Of a stretch of 64,000 nucleotides of DNA, positions 29,016-38,189 are shown one piece after another (within the stretch, counting starts at the first letter, position 1; every line of letters begins with the position of its first letter). The DNA is taken from assembly GCF_012848175.1 (NCBI RefSeq), contig NZ_CP051651.1, positions 3,917,501 to 3,981,500 on the forward strand, read 5' to 3'. Below the pieces are notes generated by a model that was not told where the DNA came from, made no database searches, and saw nothing but the letters and a program-made list of their open reading frames with translations. This DNA comes from Xanthomonas campestris pv. badrii (GTDB lineage: Bacteria > Pseudomonadota > Gammaproteobacteria > Xanthomonadales > Xanthomonadaceae). The position numbers and the translations under genes were made by a program.

Positions 29016-29860
29016 TGCATGCATCCTTCTGTGTGGCGCGCAGTCGCCCGGCGCCTTGACCGCAGCGCAGTCAAAGAAACGTCGGATCAGCACCCGGTAA
29101 TGAAACGCAAGATAGAGAGCACCAGCGACTGCCGGGCAACGCCGGCAATACGTGATGGAACCGCACAATGGAAACGCAATAACAGAGGCGACATGCACAT
29201 CGAAACCCCGATGTGCGGATGTCATGGTTGAAGCAACTTGTGTCCCGACAAGTTAAGCAAACACTAACAACTCGCAAACTTAATGAACCGTGCAAAAATC
29301 ACGAAATGCGGGTCTTCCATAATTATTTTGTTCCGAAATGTGATTTCTACAGATGTTCTACATCCACGCATGCGCGCGGGTCGCGTCGCGCATGCAACTG
29401 ACACACGATGTGGTGCAGCCAGATCGCAGGCACGCACGAAACAGCTGTTTTCAAGGCGCTTTTGCACGATCGCGGCGCGCCAGCGCAGGTCATCGATAAG
29501 ACCATTTCGACCAACGTCATTGGTACAAATGGATCTGCAAGGAATCACTTGATGCAATCGACGGTGATCGCCGGCGCGATCGCAACGTGGCGGGCGGCCA
29601 GGCGAATGCCGTCAAGCGATTGACGTATTGCACAGCTTATGAAAGCGAACAGTAGCGCCGGTGGCGCGCGTAGCCCGCAGCACGGGGGGCCTGCCGGGAC
29701 GCCATCGCAGGCAATAAGGCGTGGGCCTGCCGATCAGGCACTGGCGTTCCAAGGCACGCGCAGGGCGGGACTCACCCGCCATGGCCGCAAGCGTGCGCCA
29801 CGGTGAGCTGGCGCGATGGCAGTGCGGCGCACTGCAGCAGGAGCCACAGCGCGCCGAGGA
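29016..29860. other. 845-bp AT-rich leader of the NRPS gene
   Basis: No supported gene. From about 29225 to 29560 the sequence drops to roughly 37% GC in places (29281-29340), far below its neighbours, which suggests a promoter region of foreign origin. It contains a 20-bp dyad at 29235. Confidence 0.6.
29235..29254. promoter_or_regulatory. lux-box-like palindrome upstream of the NRPS
   Basis: AACTTGT-N6-ACAAGTT: perfect 7-bp arms, 20 bp in total, fitting the minimal CT-N12-AG pattern of LuxR-type boxes. It lies 220 bp before the NRPS start. The regulator is not in the window, so this is a candidate only. Confidence 0.45.
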
Positions 29861-31747
29861 TCAGCCGAGCGGCTCGTCGGACAGATAGGTGTAGCCGGTC
29901 AGCCCGGCTTCCAGCGCGTCGCTCAGTTCCTGCGCGCGCTCCGGTGGCAACTGCGCGGCGGCGATGCGCTCGGCATAGCTCGCGCGCAAGGTGTCCAGGT
30001 GATAGCCGACGTAATCGAGCATCACATCGGTGGTATCGCCGCGACGCTGCTGCACGATGCGATAGCCATCGCCGTCCACGGCCACTTCCACCGCATCGGT
30101 ATCGCCGAACAGGTTATGGATATCGCCCAGGATTTCCTGGTAGGCACCGACCAGGAAGAAACCGATGCGATAGCTCTCACCCGCGTTCAAGGTGTGCAGC
30201 GGCAGCGAGCTGTCCAGGCTTTCGTTCTCGACATAGGTCTTGACCATGCCGTCCGAATCGCAGGTCATGTCGGCGATGATGCCGCGGCGCTGCGGCGCCT
30301 CGTTCAGGCGCTCGATCGGCACGATCGGGAACACCTGGTCGATCGCCCAGACATCCGGGATGGACTCGAACACACTGAAGTTGACGAAATACTTGTCCAC
30401 CAGCCGCTCGTTGAGCTCGTCCAGCACCGGGCGGTGGCTCTTCTCGTCGAAGCTCAGGCGCGCCCGCACGCCGTGGGCGATGGCATAGAACAGGTCGTCG
30501 ATGCGTGCGCGATGGGTCAGGTCGATCTGGCCCAGCGCGTAGGCGCTCAGCCCTTCGGCGTGAAAATGCTGGGCCTCCTGGAACAGTTCCACCGCCGGGC
30601 GCACGTCCAGTTCGTCGTGGATCTCGCGCAGGTGGCGGATCGCCGCCGGCTCATCGTCGTGCGCGTCGGGCACGCGGCCTTCTGGGGCCTGCTCCACTTC
30701 GGAGACGTTGGCGATCAGCACCGCGTGGTGGGCGGTCATCGCGCGGCCGCATTCGGTGACGATGCGCGGCGGGGTCAGGCCGTGTTCTTCGCAGGCGCTG
30801 GCCAGCGGCTGCACGATATTGCTGGCATACGAATGCAGGCCGTAGTTGATCGAGCAATAGCTGCGCGAGCGCGTGCCTTCGTAGTCGATGCCCAGGCCGC
30901 CGCCCACGTCCACATGGCTGATCTTTGCGCCCAGGCGCGAGAGTTCCACGAAATAGCGCGTGGCTTCGCGCATGCCATTGGCGATGTCGCGCACGTTGGA
31001 GATCTGCGAGCCCATGTGGAAATGCAGCAGGTTCAGGCTGTCGGCGTACTCGGTGTCGCGCAGCGACTTCCACAGGTCCAGCACCTGACGCGGCGACAAC
31101 CCGAACTTGGCCTTGTCGCCGCCGCTGTTCTGCCACTTGCCGGCGCCCAGCGAGGCCAGGCGCATGCGCACGCCCAGGCCCGGCTTGACGTCCAGCGCGC
31201 GTGCCTCTTCCAGCACCAGGGTCAGCTCGGACGGCTTTTCGATGACGATGAAGGTCTGCAGCCCGAGCTTGCGGCCGATCAGCGCCAGGCGGATGTATTC
31301 GCGGTCCTTGTAGCCATTGCAGACGATCAGCCCGCCCGGACGCGACAGCGCCAGCACCGCCATCAACTCCGGCTTGCTGCCCGCCTCCAGGCCGAAGCCC
31401 TCGCCGTGGTGGCTGGCCAGGGTGCCGGCCACGCCACGGTGCTGGTTGACCTTGATCGGGTACACCGCGGTGTAGCCGCCGGCGTAGTCCCAGTCCGATT
31501 GCGCCTGCGCAAAGGCCGCCTGCAGCTTGCCCAGGCGCTGGCCCAGGATGTCCGGGAAGCGCACCAGCAGCGGCAGCTTGGCGCCGGCCGCGCGCGCGGC
31601 ATCCACCACCTCGGGCAGCGACACCGACGGGCCGTCGACGGTGGGGATGACCACCACGTGGCCGGCGGCGTTCACATCGAAATACCCATCGGCCCAATGC
31701 GGGATCGAGTAGGTCTTGCGGGCTTGGTCGAGGGACCAATCGCTCAT
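29861..31747 (-). CDS. speA: biosynthetic arginine decarboxylase
   Basis: A 628-residue PLP enzyme of the SpeA type that converts arginine to agmatine, the first step to putrescine and spermidine. The PLP lysine is in YPIKVNQHRG (about residue 98). GLEAGSKPEL, LHFHMGSQI and DVGGGLGIDYEGT are the characteristic barrel motifs, and TCDSDG is present in the beta domain. MSDWSLDQARKTYSI is the family start; the in-frame open stretch further upstream is not used. It diverges from speE across 235 bp, a layout that puts two polyamine genes under a shared control region. Confidence 0.95.
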   Translation of the reverse strand: MSDWSLDQARKTYSIPHWADGYFDVNAAGHVVVIPTVDGPSVSLPEVVDAARAAGAKLPLLVRFPDILGQRLGKLQAAFAQAQSDWDYAGGYTAVYPIKVNQHRGVAGTLASHHGEGFGLEAGSKPELMAVLALSRPGGLIVCNGYKDREYIRLALIGRKLGLQTFIVIEKPSELTLVLEEARALDVKPGLGVRMRLASLGAGKWQNSGGDKAKFGLSPRQVLDLWKSLRDTEYADSLNLLHFHMGSQISNVRDIANGMREATRYFVELSRLGAKISHVDVGGGLGIDYEGTRSRSYCSINYGLHSYASNIVQPLASACEEHGLTPPRIVTECGRAMTAHHAVLIANVSEVEQAPEGRVPDAHDDEPAAIRHLREIHDELDVRPAVELFQEAQHFHAEGLSAYALGQIDLTHRARIDDLFYAIAHGVRARLSFDEKSHRPVLDELNERLVDKYFVNFSVFESIPDVWAIDQVFPIVPIERLNEAPQRRGIIADMTCDSDGMVKTYVENESLDSSLPLHTLNAGESYRIGFFLVGAYQEILGDIHNLFGDTDAVEVAVDGDGYRIVQQRRGDTTDVMLDYVGYHLDTLRASYAERIAAAQLPPERAQELSDALEAGLTGYTYLSDEPLG

Positions 31748-31907
31748 TTCGTTGTCTCGGCTGGGGCAAAAAGGGCGTGAAGTGTAACGCCTGGCACGCG
31801 CAGGGTCCGTTACAATCCGCGCCGACTTCACGCCCCGCTCCTGGTCGGATCGGGGCCGAGCAAGGGTCGGCCGCTGCGCAGTCTGGCTGCACGCGGCTGC
31901 GCCCGCC

Positions 31908-31949
31908 CTCATCCGGCGCTTTGCGCCACCTTCTCCCTGTGGGAGAAGG
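31908..31949. repeat. dispersed TTCTCCC hairpin repeat in the speE leader
   Basis: CTCATCCGGCGCTTTGCGCC is followed by the hairpin CCTTCTCCC-TGT-GGGAGAAGG (31929-31949), 34 bp before the speE start. A related copy lies at 56035-56106. Looks like a small intergenic repeat of xanthomonads. Confidence 0.65.
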
Positions 31950-31982
31950 AATTGCCCGCTTCTTTTCGATTAGGACGTCCGC

Positions 31983-32840
31983 ATGAGCACCAACGACAAC
32001 TGGTACATCGAACACTTCCAGCCCACCGGGTCGGCCATCGGCTTCCGCATCAGCGGCAAGCTGGACGAGGTGCAGTCCCCGTTCCAGAAGATCGAGATCT
32101 ACCAGACCACCGATTGGGGGAAGCTGATGCTCATCGACGGCGCGGTGATGCTGACCAGCCGCGACAATTTCTTCTACCACGAGATGATCAGCCACCCGGC
32201 GCTGTTCACTCACCCGGCGCCCAAGCGCGTGGTGATCATCGGCGGCGGCGACTGCGGCACGCTGCGCGAGGTGCTCAAGCACCCGGGCGTGGAAAGCGCC
32301 ACCCAGTGCGATATCGACGAGCAGGTCACGCGCATGTCGGAGAAGCATTTCCCCGAGCTGTGCGATTCCAACCACGATGCACGTGCCGAGCTGCTGTTCG
32401 ACGACGGCGTGGCCTACATGGCCAATTGCCCGGCCGGCAGCGTGGATATCGTGATCGTCGATTCCACCGACCCGGTCGGCCCGGCCGAAGGCCTGTTCAA
32501 CAAGGCGTTCTACGAGAGCTGCTTCGAGGCGCTGAAGGACGACGGCATCCTGGTGCAGCAGTCCGAATCGCCGCTGGCGCTGCTGGACCTGATCAACGAA
32601 ATGCGCACCGAGATGGGCAAGGCCGGCTTCCAGTCGTTCAAGACCCTGCCGTTCCCGCAGCCGTGCTATCCCACCGGCTGGTGGAGCGTGACCATGGCCA
32701 GCAAGCAGGCCAAGGCCGATTTCGCCTTTCGTCAGGACGCCGCGCAGGCCAAGGGCTTCGAGACGCTGTACTACACCGCGCATCTGCACACCGGCGTGCT
32801 GGTTGCGCCGCCGTTCGTGGCCAAGGCGCTGGGCGAGTAA
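31983..32840 (+). CDS. speE: spermidine synthase
   Basis: A 285-residue aminopropyltransferase that adds the aminopropyl group of decarboxylated SAM to putrescine. IIGGGDCGTLREVLKH is the dcSAM-binding loop, QCDIDEQV binds the ribose, and IVDSTDPVGPAEGLF carries the catalytic Asp residues. The N-terminal beta domain (WYIEHFQPTGSAIGF, QTTDWGKLMLIDG) is complete. It pairs with divergent speA. A hairpin repeat sits in its leader and a strong terminator lies about 45 bp downstream. Confidence 0.96.
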   Translation: MSTNDNWYIEHFQPTGSAIGFRISGKLDEVQSPFQKIEIYQTTDWGKLMLIDGAVMLTSRDNFFYHEMISHPALFTHPAPKRVVIIGGGDCGTLREVLKHPGVESATQCDIDEQVTRMSEKHFPELCDSNHDARAELLFDDGVAYMANCPAGSVDIVIVDSTDPVGPAEGLFNKAFYESCFEALKDDGILVQQSESPLALLDLINEMRTEMGKAGFQSFKTLPFPQPCYPTGWWSVTMASKQAKADFAFRQDAAQAKGFETLYYTAHLHTGVLVAPPFVAKALGE

Positions 32841-32882
32841 GCGCACCCCGGCGCTACAGAGCGCCAGTAGCGCCCAAACTAC

Positions 32883-32912
32883 AACGGGGCGGATGTTGCC
32901 ATCCGCCCCGTT
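32883..32912. terminator. speE / outer-membrane-protein shared hairpin
   Basis: AACGGGGCGGATG-TTGC-CATCCGCCCCGTT, a 13-bp stem between two converging genes. T-richness is poor, but the stem could end transcription from either side. Confidence 0.7.
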
Positions 32913-32939
32913 GCCGTCTCTGCCGTGCTGCGATGCCAA

Positions 32940-33725
32940 TCAGAAACGGACTTCGGCGCCCACGTTCAACACTTCGGCACGGTTGATGGTGACGTCTTCG
33001 CCGTAGTCGTAGTAATCGTTGGCGTACACATAGTTGGTGTACATCACACTCACGCTGGCATATTTGCCCAGGTCCACGCCCAAGCCGAGGCCTGCGTAGG
33101 CGCCGTAAATTTCCTCGCTCGTCTCTGCGACATCGGCGTACCACGAGCCCAGGCGCACCATCGCAAACAATGGGCTATCACCGAAGTTGAAGCGCGCCGT
33201 GCCACCAAGGCCGCCGAACTTCACGGATGGGATAAAGATGTCGTCCGTGCTCTCGCCGCGATCCAGGCGACCGATCGATGCTTCAAGACCGATGAGGGTC
33301 ACCGAGCCTGCGCGCCAGCGATAACCGGCGCTCAGACCGAGCATGTCCTGCCTATAGCCATCGAACACCTCCGCTCTACCGCGTTGCACGCTGATGAAGG
33401 CACCGCTGTCGATGCGGGACGCTTCGCGCGGGGCGGCCGCCACAGACGCAGGCGCAGGTGGCGATGCCACTGCGGGTGCTTGCGCCGTCACCGTAGTGAA
33501 TCCGCCGCTCTGGCCAGATGCGCTCCCGTCGCTGCCGGCCGGTGCCGTGGCAGTCGTGGTGGCCGATACCGGAGCCGTCGGCGCTGCACGACCCTGCGGG
33601 CCGGCCTGTTGCTGCTTTTGCTGCTGGCGGTAGCTATCCCAACCGCGCGAGAGCGATTGCGCCGAGGCCTGTGCCGTGACGCCAAGCGCCGTGCAGGCCA
33701 ACAGCAGTATTGCGGTCCTTTTCAT
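32940..33725 (-). CDS. outer membrane beta-barrel protein
   Basis: A 261-residue exported protein. Signal peptide MKRTAILLLACTALGVTAQASA is cut before QSLSRGW. A Gln-rich stretch (QQQKQQQ) and an Ala/Pro/Ser/Thr linker (about 40-95) precede an OmpW/OmpA-like barrel with alternating strands (GFGGTAR..., GAYAGLGLGVDLGKYASVSVMY) and a terminal Phe (AEVRF), the usual outer membrane insertion signal. Function unknown. It lies alone, converging with speE, so probably has its own promoter in the following AT-richer gap. Confidence 0.75.
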   Translation of the reverse strand: MKRTAILLLACTALGVTAQASAQSLSRGWDSYRQQQKQQQAGPQGRAAPTAPVSATTTATAPAGSDGSASGQSGGFTTVTAQAPAVASPPAPASVAAAPREASRIDSGAFISVQRGRAEVFDGYRQDMLGLSAGYRWRAGSVTLIGLEASIGRLDRGESTDDIFIPSVKFGGLGGTARFNFGDSPLFAMVRLGSWYADVAETSEEIYGAYAGLGLGVDLGKYASVSVMYTNYVYANDYYDYGEDVTINRAEVLNVGAEVRF

Positions 33726-34271
33726 CACGTTCCCCCTCAGTGGTCGTCCATCGTTCCGCATCCTTGCGCACACAGGCGGACCTGACGGGCGTCGGGAAGT
33801 GGTGCAGTTGCCGTCGTCTCGTGGGGGGCTTCCCCGCAGCACGCGGTGTCGCCGATGACACTGGCGCAGGCTGGCCTGGGCAGACCGATGCCATCGCACG
33901 TGATGCAGCCCCCTGACCGCAGCGCGCACAGTGTCTGGAGTCTCAGCGCCTGTCAAGAAGAGGTGAGACCTCCGTACTCAGGCGTGAGGTGCGCGGCACG
34001 CATCCCGTTGCATCGCCTGCCACGACACCGTGCTGCATCTGCCGCCGGGCTCCTGCAAGCCACCCCATGATGCGCAATACGCCCGGCAGCTCACGCCGCT
34101 TCCAAGATGTTGATTAAGAACGCCGTTCCACATCCGGAATGCTTCATGTGTTAAATAACTGTAATTCCAATACCGACAAGTTTTAAAATTGCGCACTCCC
34201 GATCCCAAGCGATCACCGTGGACCTGCGTAACGCGTGACACCTCCGCGCCGCCAGCGTCCGGAGAACTGCC
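33726..34271. other. 546-bp divergent gap
   Basis: No supported gene. The right part (about 34100-34200) is AT-rich with TTAAATAACTGTAATTCC-like sequence and probably holds promoters for the kinase-like gene and the leftward barrel gene. Confidence 0.45.
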
Positions 34272-34928
34272 ATGCATCACCAGCCGCTGGACGTTTCCAG
34301 CCTGCACCTCGTGACCCCCGTGCTGCTCAAACAGGGCACGCGGCTGCTCGAACCGGACGTCTACCGCACCCACCTGGATGGGCAACTGGCGGTGGTCAAG
34401 GACTACACGCGTTATCGCCGCACCCTGCTGGCGCCGATCGCGCGGCTGATGGTGCGCCACGAAGCCGGCATGCTGCGCCGGCTGCACGGGTGGCGGCATG
34501 CGCCCGCGTTGCTCGGCACCCTGGGCGGTTTGGCGCTGGGCATGGAGTTCATCCCCGGCGACACGCTCAGCGCCAGCGCGGTGGTGGGCCAGGAAGTGTT
34601 TCAGCAGTTGCAGCAGGCGCTGCGTCGTCTGCACGGTTTCGGCATCACCCATAACGACCTGCATGGCACCAACGTGGTGGTCAGTGCCGGGGTCCCGGTC
34701 TTGATCGATTTCACCTCGGCGTGGCGGTTTCCGCGTTGGCTGCGGCACGGCCTGCTGGCCCGGCAGCTGCAGCGCAGCGACGTGGCCAATTTCCAGAAGA
34801 TGCGCCAGCGCCTGGCCGGCATCGCACCCACCGCCGACGAAGCCGCGCGCAGCGCCGAACCGGGCTGGGTGCGCGGGATTCGCGGTGGGTGGAAGCGGCT
34901 GTATCGCCGTCTCAAGCGCGAGGCCTAG
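34272..34928 (+). CDS. RIO/Kdo-kinase-like protein kinase fold
   Basis: A 218-residue protein with the core of a protein-kinase-like fold. A Lys in QLAVVKDYTRYRR probably binds ATP phosphate. The catalytic loop ITHNDLHGTNVVV (about 130-142) has the Asp and Asn, and the metal site LIDFTSAWRF replaces DFG. Similar short kinases phosphorylate LPS core sugars or act as RIO-type kinases. The basic C terminus (KRLYRRLKREA) suggests membrane or nucleic acid contact. GGAGAACTGCC precedes the ATG. The gene is alone in its strand context, so the target is unknown. Confidence 0.7.
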   Translation: MHHQPLDVSSLHLVTPVLLKQGTRLLEPDVYRTHLDGQLAVVKDYTRYRRTLLAPIARLMVRHEAGMLRRLHGWRHAPALLGTLGGLALGMEFIPGDTLSASAVVGQEVFQQLQQALRRLHGFGITHNDLHGTNVVVSAGVPVLIDFTSAWRFPRWLRHGLLARQLQRSDVANFQKMRQRLAGIAPTADEAARSAEPGWVRGIRGGWKRLYRRLKREA

Positions 34929-34983
34929 CCGTCGGAAGGCGGATTCGAGCCACGCACCGGCATTCCATCAAGGCAGCGTGCCG

Positions 34984-36951
34984 CTACGGCGTCGCCGCTG
35001 GCGCGCGATAGGCGATCAGGTGCGGCGCTTCGGCGATGAAGCGATCCAGCACACCGTCGGCGATCTTGACCGGCCCGCCGAAACGCGTGGCACCGGGAAT
35101 CGAGGGGATCGCTGCAGCCCTGGCAGCGACTGCCGCGGCAGCGGCAAACAATGCCGGCGCCTCGGTGCTGCCACGGTTGGCGGCCTCAAGGCCGGCCGCG
35201 GTCTTCTGCAGCGCGCGGCCCCAGCCCTCCATCGCCTCCAGCCACGGGCGTGATTGTTCGGCAAAGCCGGCGTCGGCCACACCGTCGCGGATGAGTCGCG
35301 GGGCGGCGGCGATGTCATCGGCGGTGCGCGCCAACGTTGCAATCGCCTGGCTGCGCGCCGTGGCATCGCCCAGCGCGATGGCCTCGCGCACCTGGTCGAG
35401 CACGGCCTTCAGGCGCGGCGCCTGTTCCTGCCACGGCTGGCTGCCGAAGGTGGGCGCCAGGTGCTGGGTATCGAAGAAGGTCAGCAATGCGGCAGTGACA
35501 CGCGCGTCGCCACCGGCCAGATCGCGCGCCGCCGCGTGCCAGGTGCGTTGCGCGTCGTAGCCTTTGTCGTTCCAGGCAAACGCGGTCAGCCCCATCACCG
35601 CCACGCGGCTGGGCACTTCCTGGTTCATCGGGTTGGACACGATGCCGGACAACTCGGCCGACAGGCCCGCTTCGCGGCGCGCATACGGCGCCATCAGCAA
35701 GCGGCCGGCCGAGGTTTCGAAATCGTTGACCGGGTAGTTGTCCCACAGCAGCGTCTTGCGGCCGAATGCCTTGGTGGCCGCGCGTGCATCGGGGATGGAA
35801 ATGGCCGGCGGCACCACATCGGTGCCGGTCCACTGCACCACGATCTTCGGGTCCAGGTGCTTGCGCAGCGCTTCCTTGTACGGGCTCTCCCTGGCATCGA
35901 AATATTCGGTCGGCACCATGATCAGTTCCGAGGACGCGTCGTGGCGGGCGACCAGATCGGCCTGCACCAAGTTGAGCAGATGCGACTGCGCAATGCCCGC
36001 CGCCTGCGCGCCGGACGCACCGAAGGTGGTCTTGTCGCGCTCGCAGTTCCACTTGGTGTATTCGATATCGTCCAGCGCCACGTAGAAGCTGCGCACGCCC
36101 AGCGCGCGGAACGCATCGAACTTGCGCAGCAACGCCTTGGCATCGGCCGGGTCGGAGAAGCACACCGTGGGGCCCGGCGAGATCGCATAGACGAAATCGA
36201 CGTGATTGCGTTTGGCGATGGCGGCCAGTTGGCCCAGCGCCTTCAAGGTCGCCTTCGGGTACGGCTCGCGCCAGCGGTCGCGCGCGTACGGGTCGTCCTT
36301 GGGGCTGTAGATGTAGGTATTGGCCTTGGTGCGCGCCAGGAAATCGATGTGCTTGCTGCGGTCGCTCATCGACCACGGCGCGCCGTAAAAGCCCTCGATC
36401 GTGCCGCGGATCGGCATGGCCGGGTAATCCTGGATCGTCAGCGTCGGAATAACCGGCCGCTCGACCAGCTGACGCAGCGTCTGAGCGGCATGGAACAGGC
36501 CATCGTCGTCGTGGCCCGCCAGTGTGATCAAGCCGCTGCCAAGCGCCGCGCTGGTCAACGTATAGCCTTCGGCATGGGTGTCCTGGGTGGCCTTGCTGCG
36601 TGCCAGCGCATCGCGCACCACGGCCGCATCGCCGGTGCCGAGCACGATGTGCAGGCGGTCCAGCGTGGCCGGCAGGCGGGTGGCGGTCGCAATCCTGGTC
36701 ACACCCGCCGTCGTGAGAATGCTGCGCACCAATGCGACCGAGGCTGGGTCCGCGCCAGGCGCGACCACCAGCACCACCGAGCGGCCCAGCGTGAGCGTCG
36801 CGCCATCCAGCGCGATGGAGACAGGGGTCGGATAGATCGCCGGCTGGGTCACCGGATCGATCACCGCCTGCGCGAGTGCCGGGGCGGCCATGCCCAGCCC
36901 CACCAATACCGAAAGCAGGCGCACGCCGGGCCTGCTGTTGCGTGGCTTCAT
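34984..36951 (-). CDS. GH84 beta-N-acetylglucosaminidase (hyaluronidase/NagJ-like)
   Basis: A 655-residue exported glycoside hydrolase. Signal peptide 1-28 ends ALAQA. An N-terminal alpha/beta domain (30-170, as in GH20/GH84 enzymes) leads to the barrel starting IRGTIEGFYGAPW (181-193), the GH84 hallmark. The catalytic Asp pair is D294-D295 in YVALDDIEYT, as required for substrate-assisted cleavage of GlcNAc. A helical C-terminal part (470-655) completes it. Likely releases GlcNAc from glycans in the periplasm or outside. Two operator-like repeats lie upstream. Confidence 0.9.
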   Translation of the reverse strand: MKPRNSRPGVRLLSVLVGLGMAAPALAQAVIDPVTQPAIYPTPVSIALDGATLTLGRSVVLVVAPGADPASVALVRSILTTAGVTRIATATRLPATLDRLHIVLGTGDAAVVRDALARSKATQDTHAEGYTLTSAALGSGLITLAGHDDDGLFHAAQTLRQLVERPVIPTLTIQDYPAMPIRGTIEGFYGAPWSMSDRSKHIDFLARTKANTYIYSPKDDPYARDRWREPYPKATLKALGQLAAIAKRNHVDFVYAISPGPTVCFSDPADAKALLRKFDAFRALGVRSFYVALDDIEYTKWNCERDKTTFGASGAQAAGIAQSHLLNLVQADLVARHDASSELIMVPTEYFDARESPYKEALRKHLDPKIVVQWTGTDVVPPAISIPDARAATKAFGRKTLLWDNYPVNDFETSAGRLLMAPYARREAGLSAELSGIVSNPMNQEVPSRVAVMGLTAFAWNDKGYDAQRTWHAAARDLAGGDARVTAALLTFFDTQHLAPTFGSQPWQEQAPRLKAVLDQVREAIALGDATARSQAIATLARTADDIAAAPRLIRDGVADAGFAEQSRPWLEAMEGWGRALQKTAAGLEAANRGSTEAPALFAAAAAVAARAAAIPSIPGATRFGGPVKIADGVLDRFIAEAPHLIAYRAPAATP

Positions 36952-36961
36952 GTCGAACTCC

Positions 36962-36979
36962 GGTATTGGAATGGTATTA
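36962..36979. promoter_or_regulatory. operator-like repeat 1 upstream of the GH84 gene
   Basis: GGTATTGGAATGGTATTA, a direct repeat of GGTATT at 11-bp phase, 10 bp before the GH84 start codon (reading on the minus strand). A near-identical copy lies at 37114. Confidence 0.6.
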
Positions 36980-37113
36980 CGCCCTAGAGTAGGCAAGTCG
37001 CGCTGCGGCGACAAGCGCTGCCACCCCATGCCGGATCCAGTTTCTTTCATGCGCTTTTATGCACGTGTCGGCTGCAGCCGCCCATCAAGGCGAGCTCGAC
37101 CGATTCTTATTGC

Positions 37114-37131
37114 GGTATTGAAATGGTATGA
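37114..37131. promoter_or_regulatory. operator-like repeat 2 upstream of the GH84 gene
   Basis: GGTATTGAAATGGTATGA matches the first site at 16 of 18 positions. The 135-bp spacing between sites would allow DNA looping. A GlcNAc-responsive GntR/LacI-type regulator is a plausible binder. The rest of the 412-bp gap (36952-37363) shows no gene. Confidence 0.6.
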
Positions 37132-37363
37132 GCTCAGCGATGCGGGCCCGGGACACGCCCTTGGGGGCCTGCATGCACGTCAGCCGCAGCAATGGAGGCA
37201 CCGCAACGGGCGCAACGCACTGTCAGCAGTGCATCGCCGCCTACGTCTTGATCTGTCAACAGCGCACGCCTCTGCAGCACAGCGGCGCGAGGACCCACAC
37301 GTCGCACGCCATTGGCAGCACTGCATCACTCCAGCGCATGGATCCGCAGGACGCTCTGGCGAC

Positions 37364-37777
<414 letters not shown>

Positions 37778-37889
37778 TCACCGCGGACGACAGGCGAATG
37801 GGACTATCCTTACCGCCTGCCGACTGCCTTGCCGATGTCCCGCGTGTGGCGGCCTGCACTAGGCTTCCTACAGACCTGCGGAGACCACC

Positions 37890-38174
37890 ATGATCGATTT
37901 CAACCAGCTCGACGACCTCGCCCGCCGCCTCAGCGACCTGGTGCCGCCGGGCCTGCGCCAATCGCGCGAAGAGCTGCAGAGCACCTTCAAGGGTGCCTTG
38001 CAGGCCGGCCTGGGCAAGCTGGACCTGGTCACCCGCGAAGAGTTCGACGTGCAGCGCGCGGTGCTGCTGCGCACGCGCGAAAAACTCGACGCGCTGGAGC
38101 AGGCGGTGGCCGCCCTGGAAGCACGCGCAACCGGCACACCGCCCAGTGCGGCCCCCGGTTCCGATACTCCCTGA
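37890..38174 (+). CDS. ubiK: ubiquinone biosynthesis accessory factor UbiK (BMFP protein)
   Basis: A 94-residue helical protein of the YqiC/UbiK family, which helps the Ubi enzyme complex make ubiquinone under air. MIDFNQLDDLARRLSDLVPPGLRQSREELQ is the amphipathic N-terminal part and VTREEFDVQRAVLLRTREKLDALE is the C-terminal coiled coil that trimerises. The Ala/Pro tail is disordered. It stands 15 bp upstream of comM, so the two are co-transcribed, as in several gamma-proteobacteria. Confidence 0.9.
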   Translation: MIDFNQLDDLARRLSDLVPPGLRQSREELQSTFKGALQAGLGKLDLVTREEFDVQRAVLLRTREKLDALEQAVAALEARATGTPPSAAPGSDTP

Positions 38175-38189
38175 CCCGAGCCTTCCCCC

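Noticed and set aside
29811..31780. Long plus-strand frame opposite speA
   Set aside because: Antisense of a well-supported enzyme, no motif.
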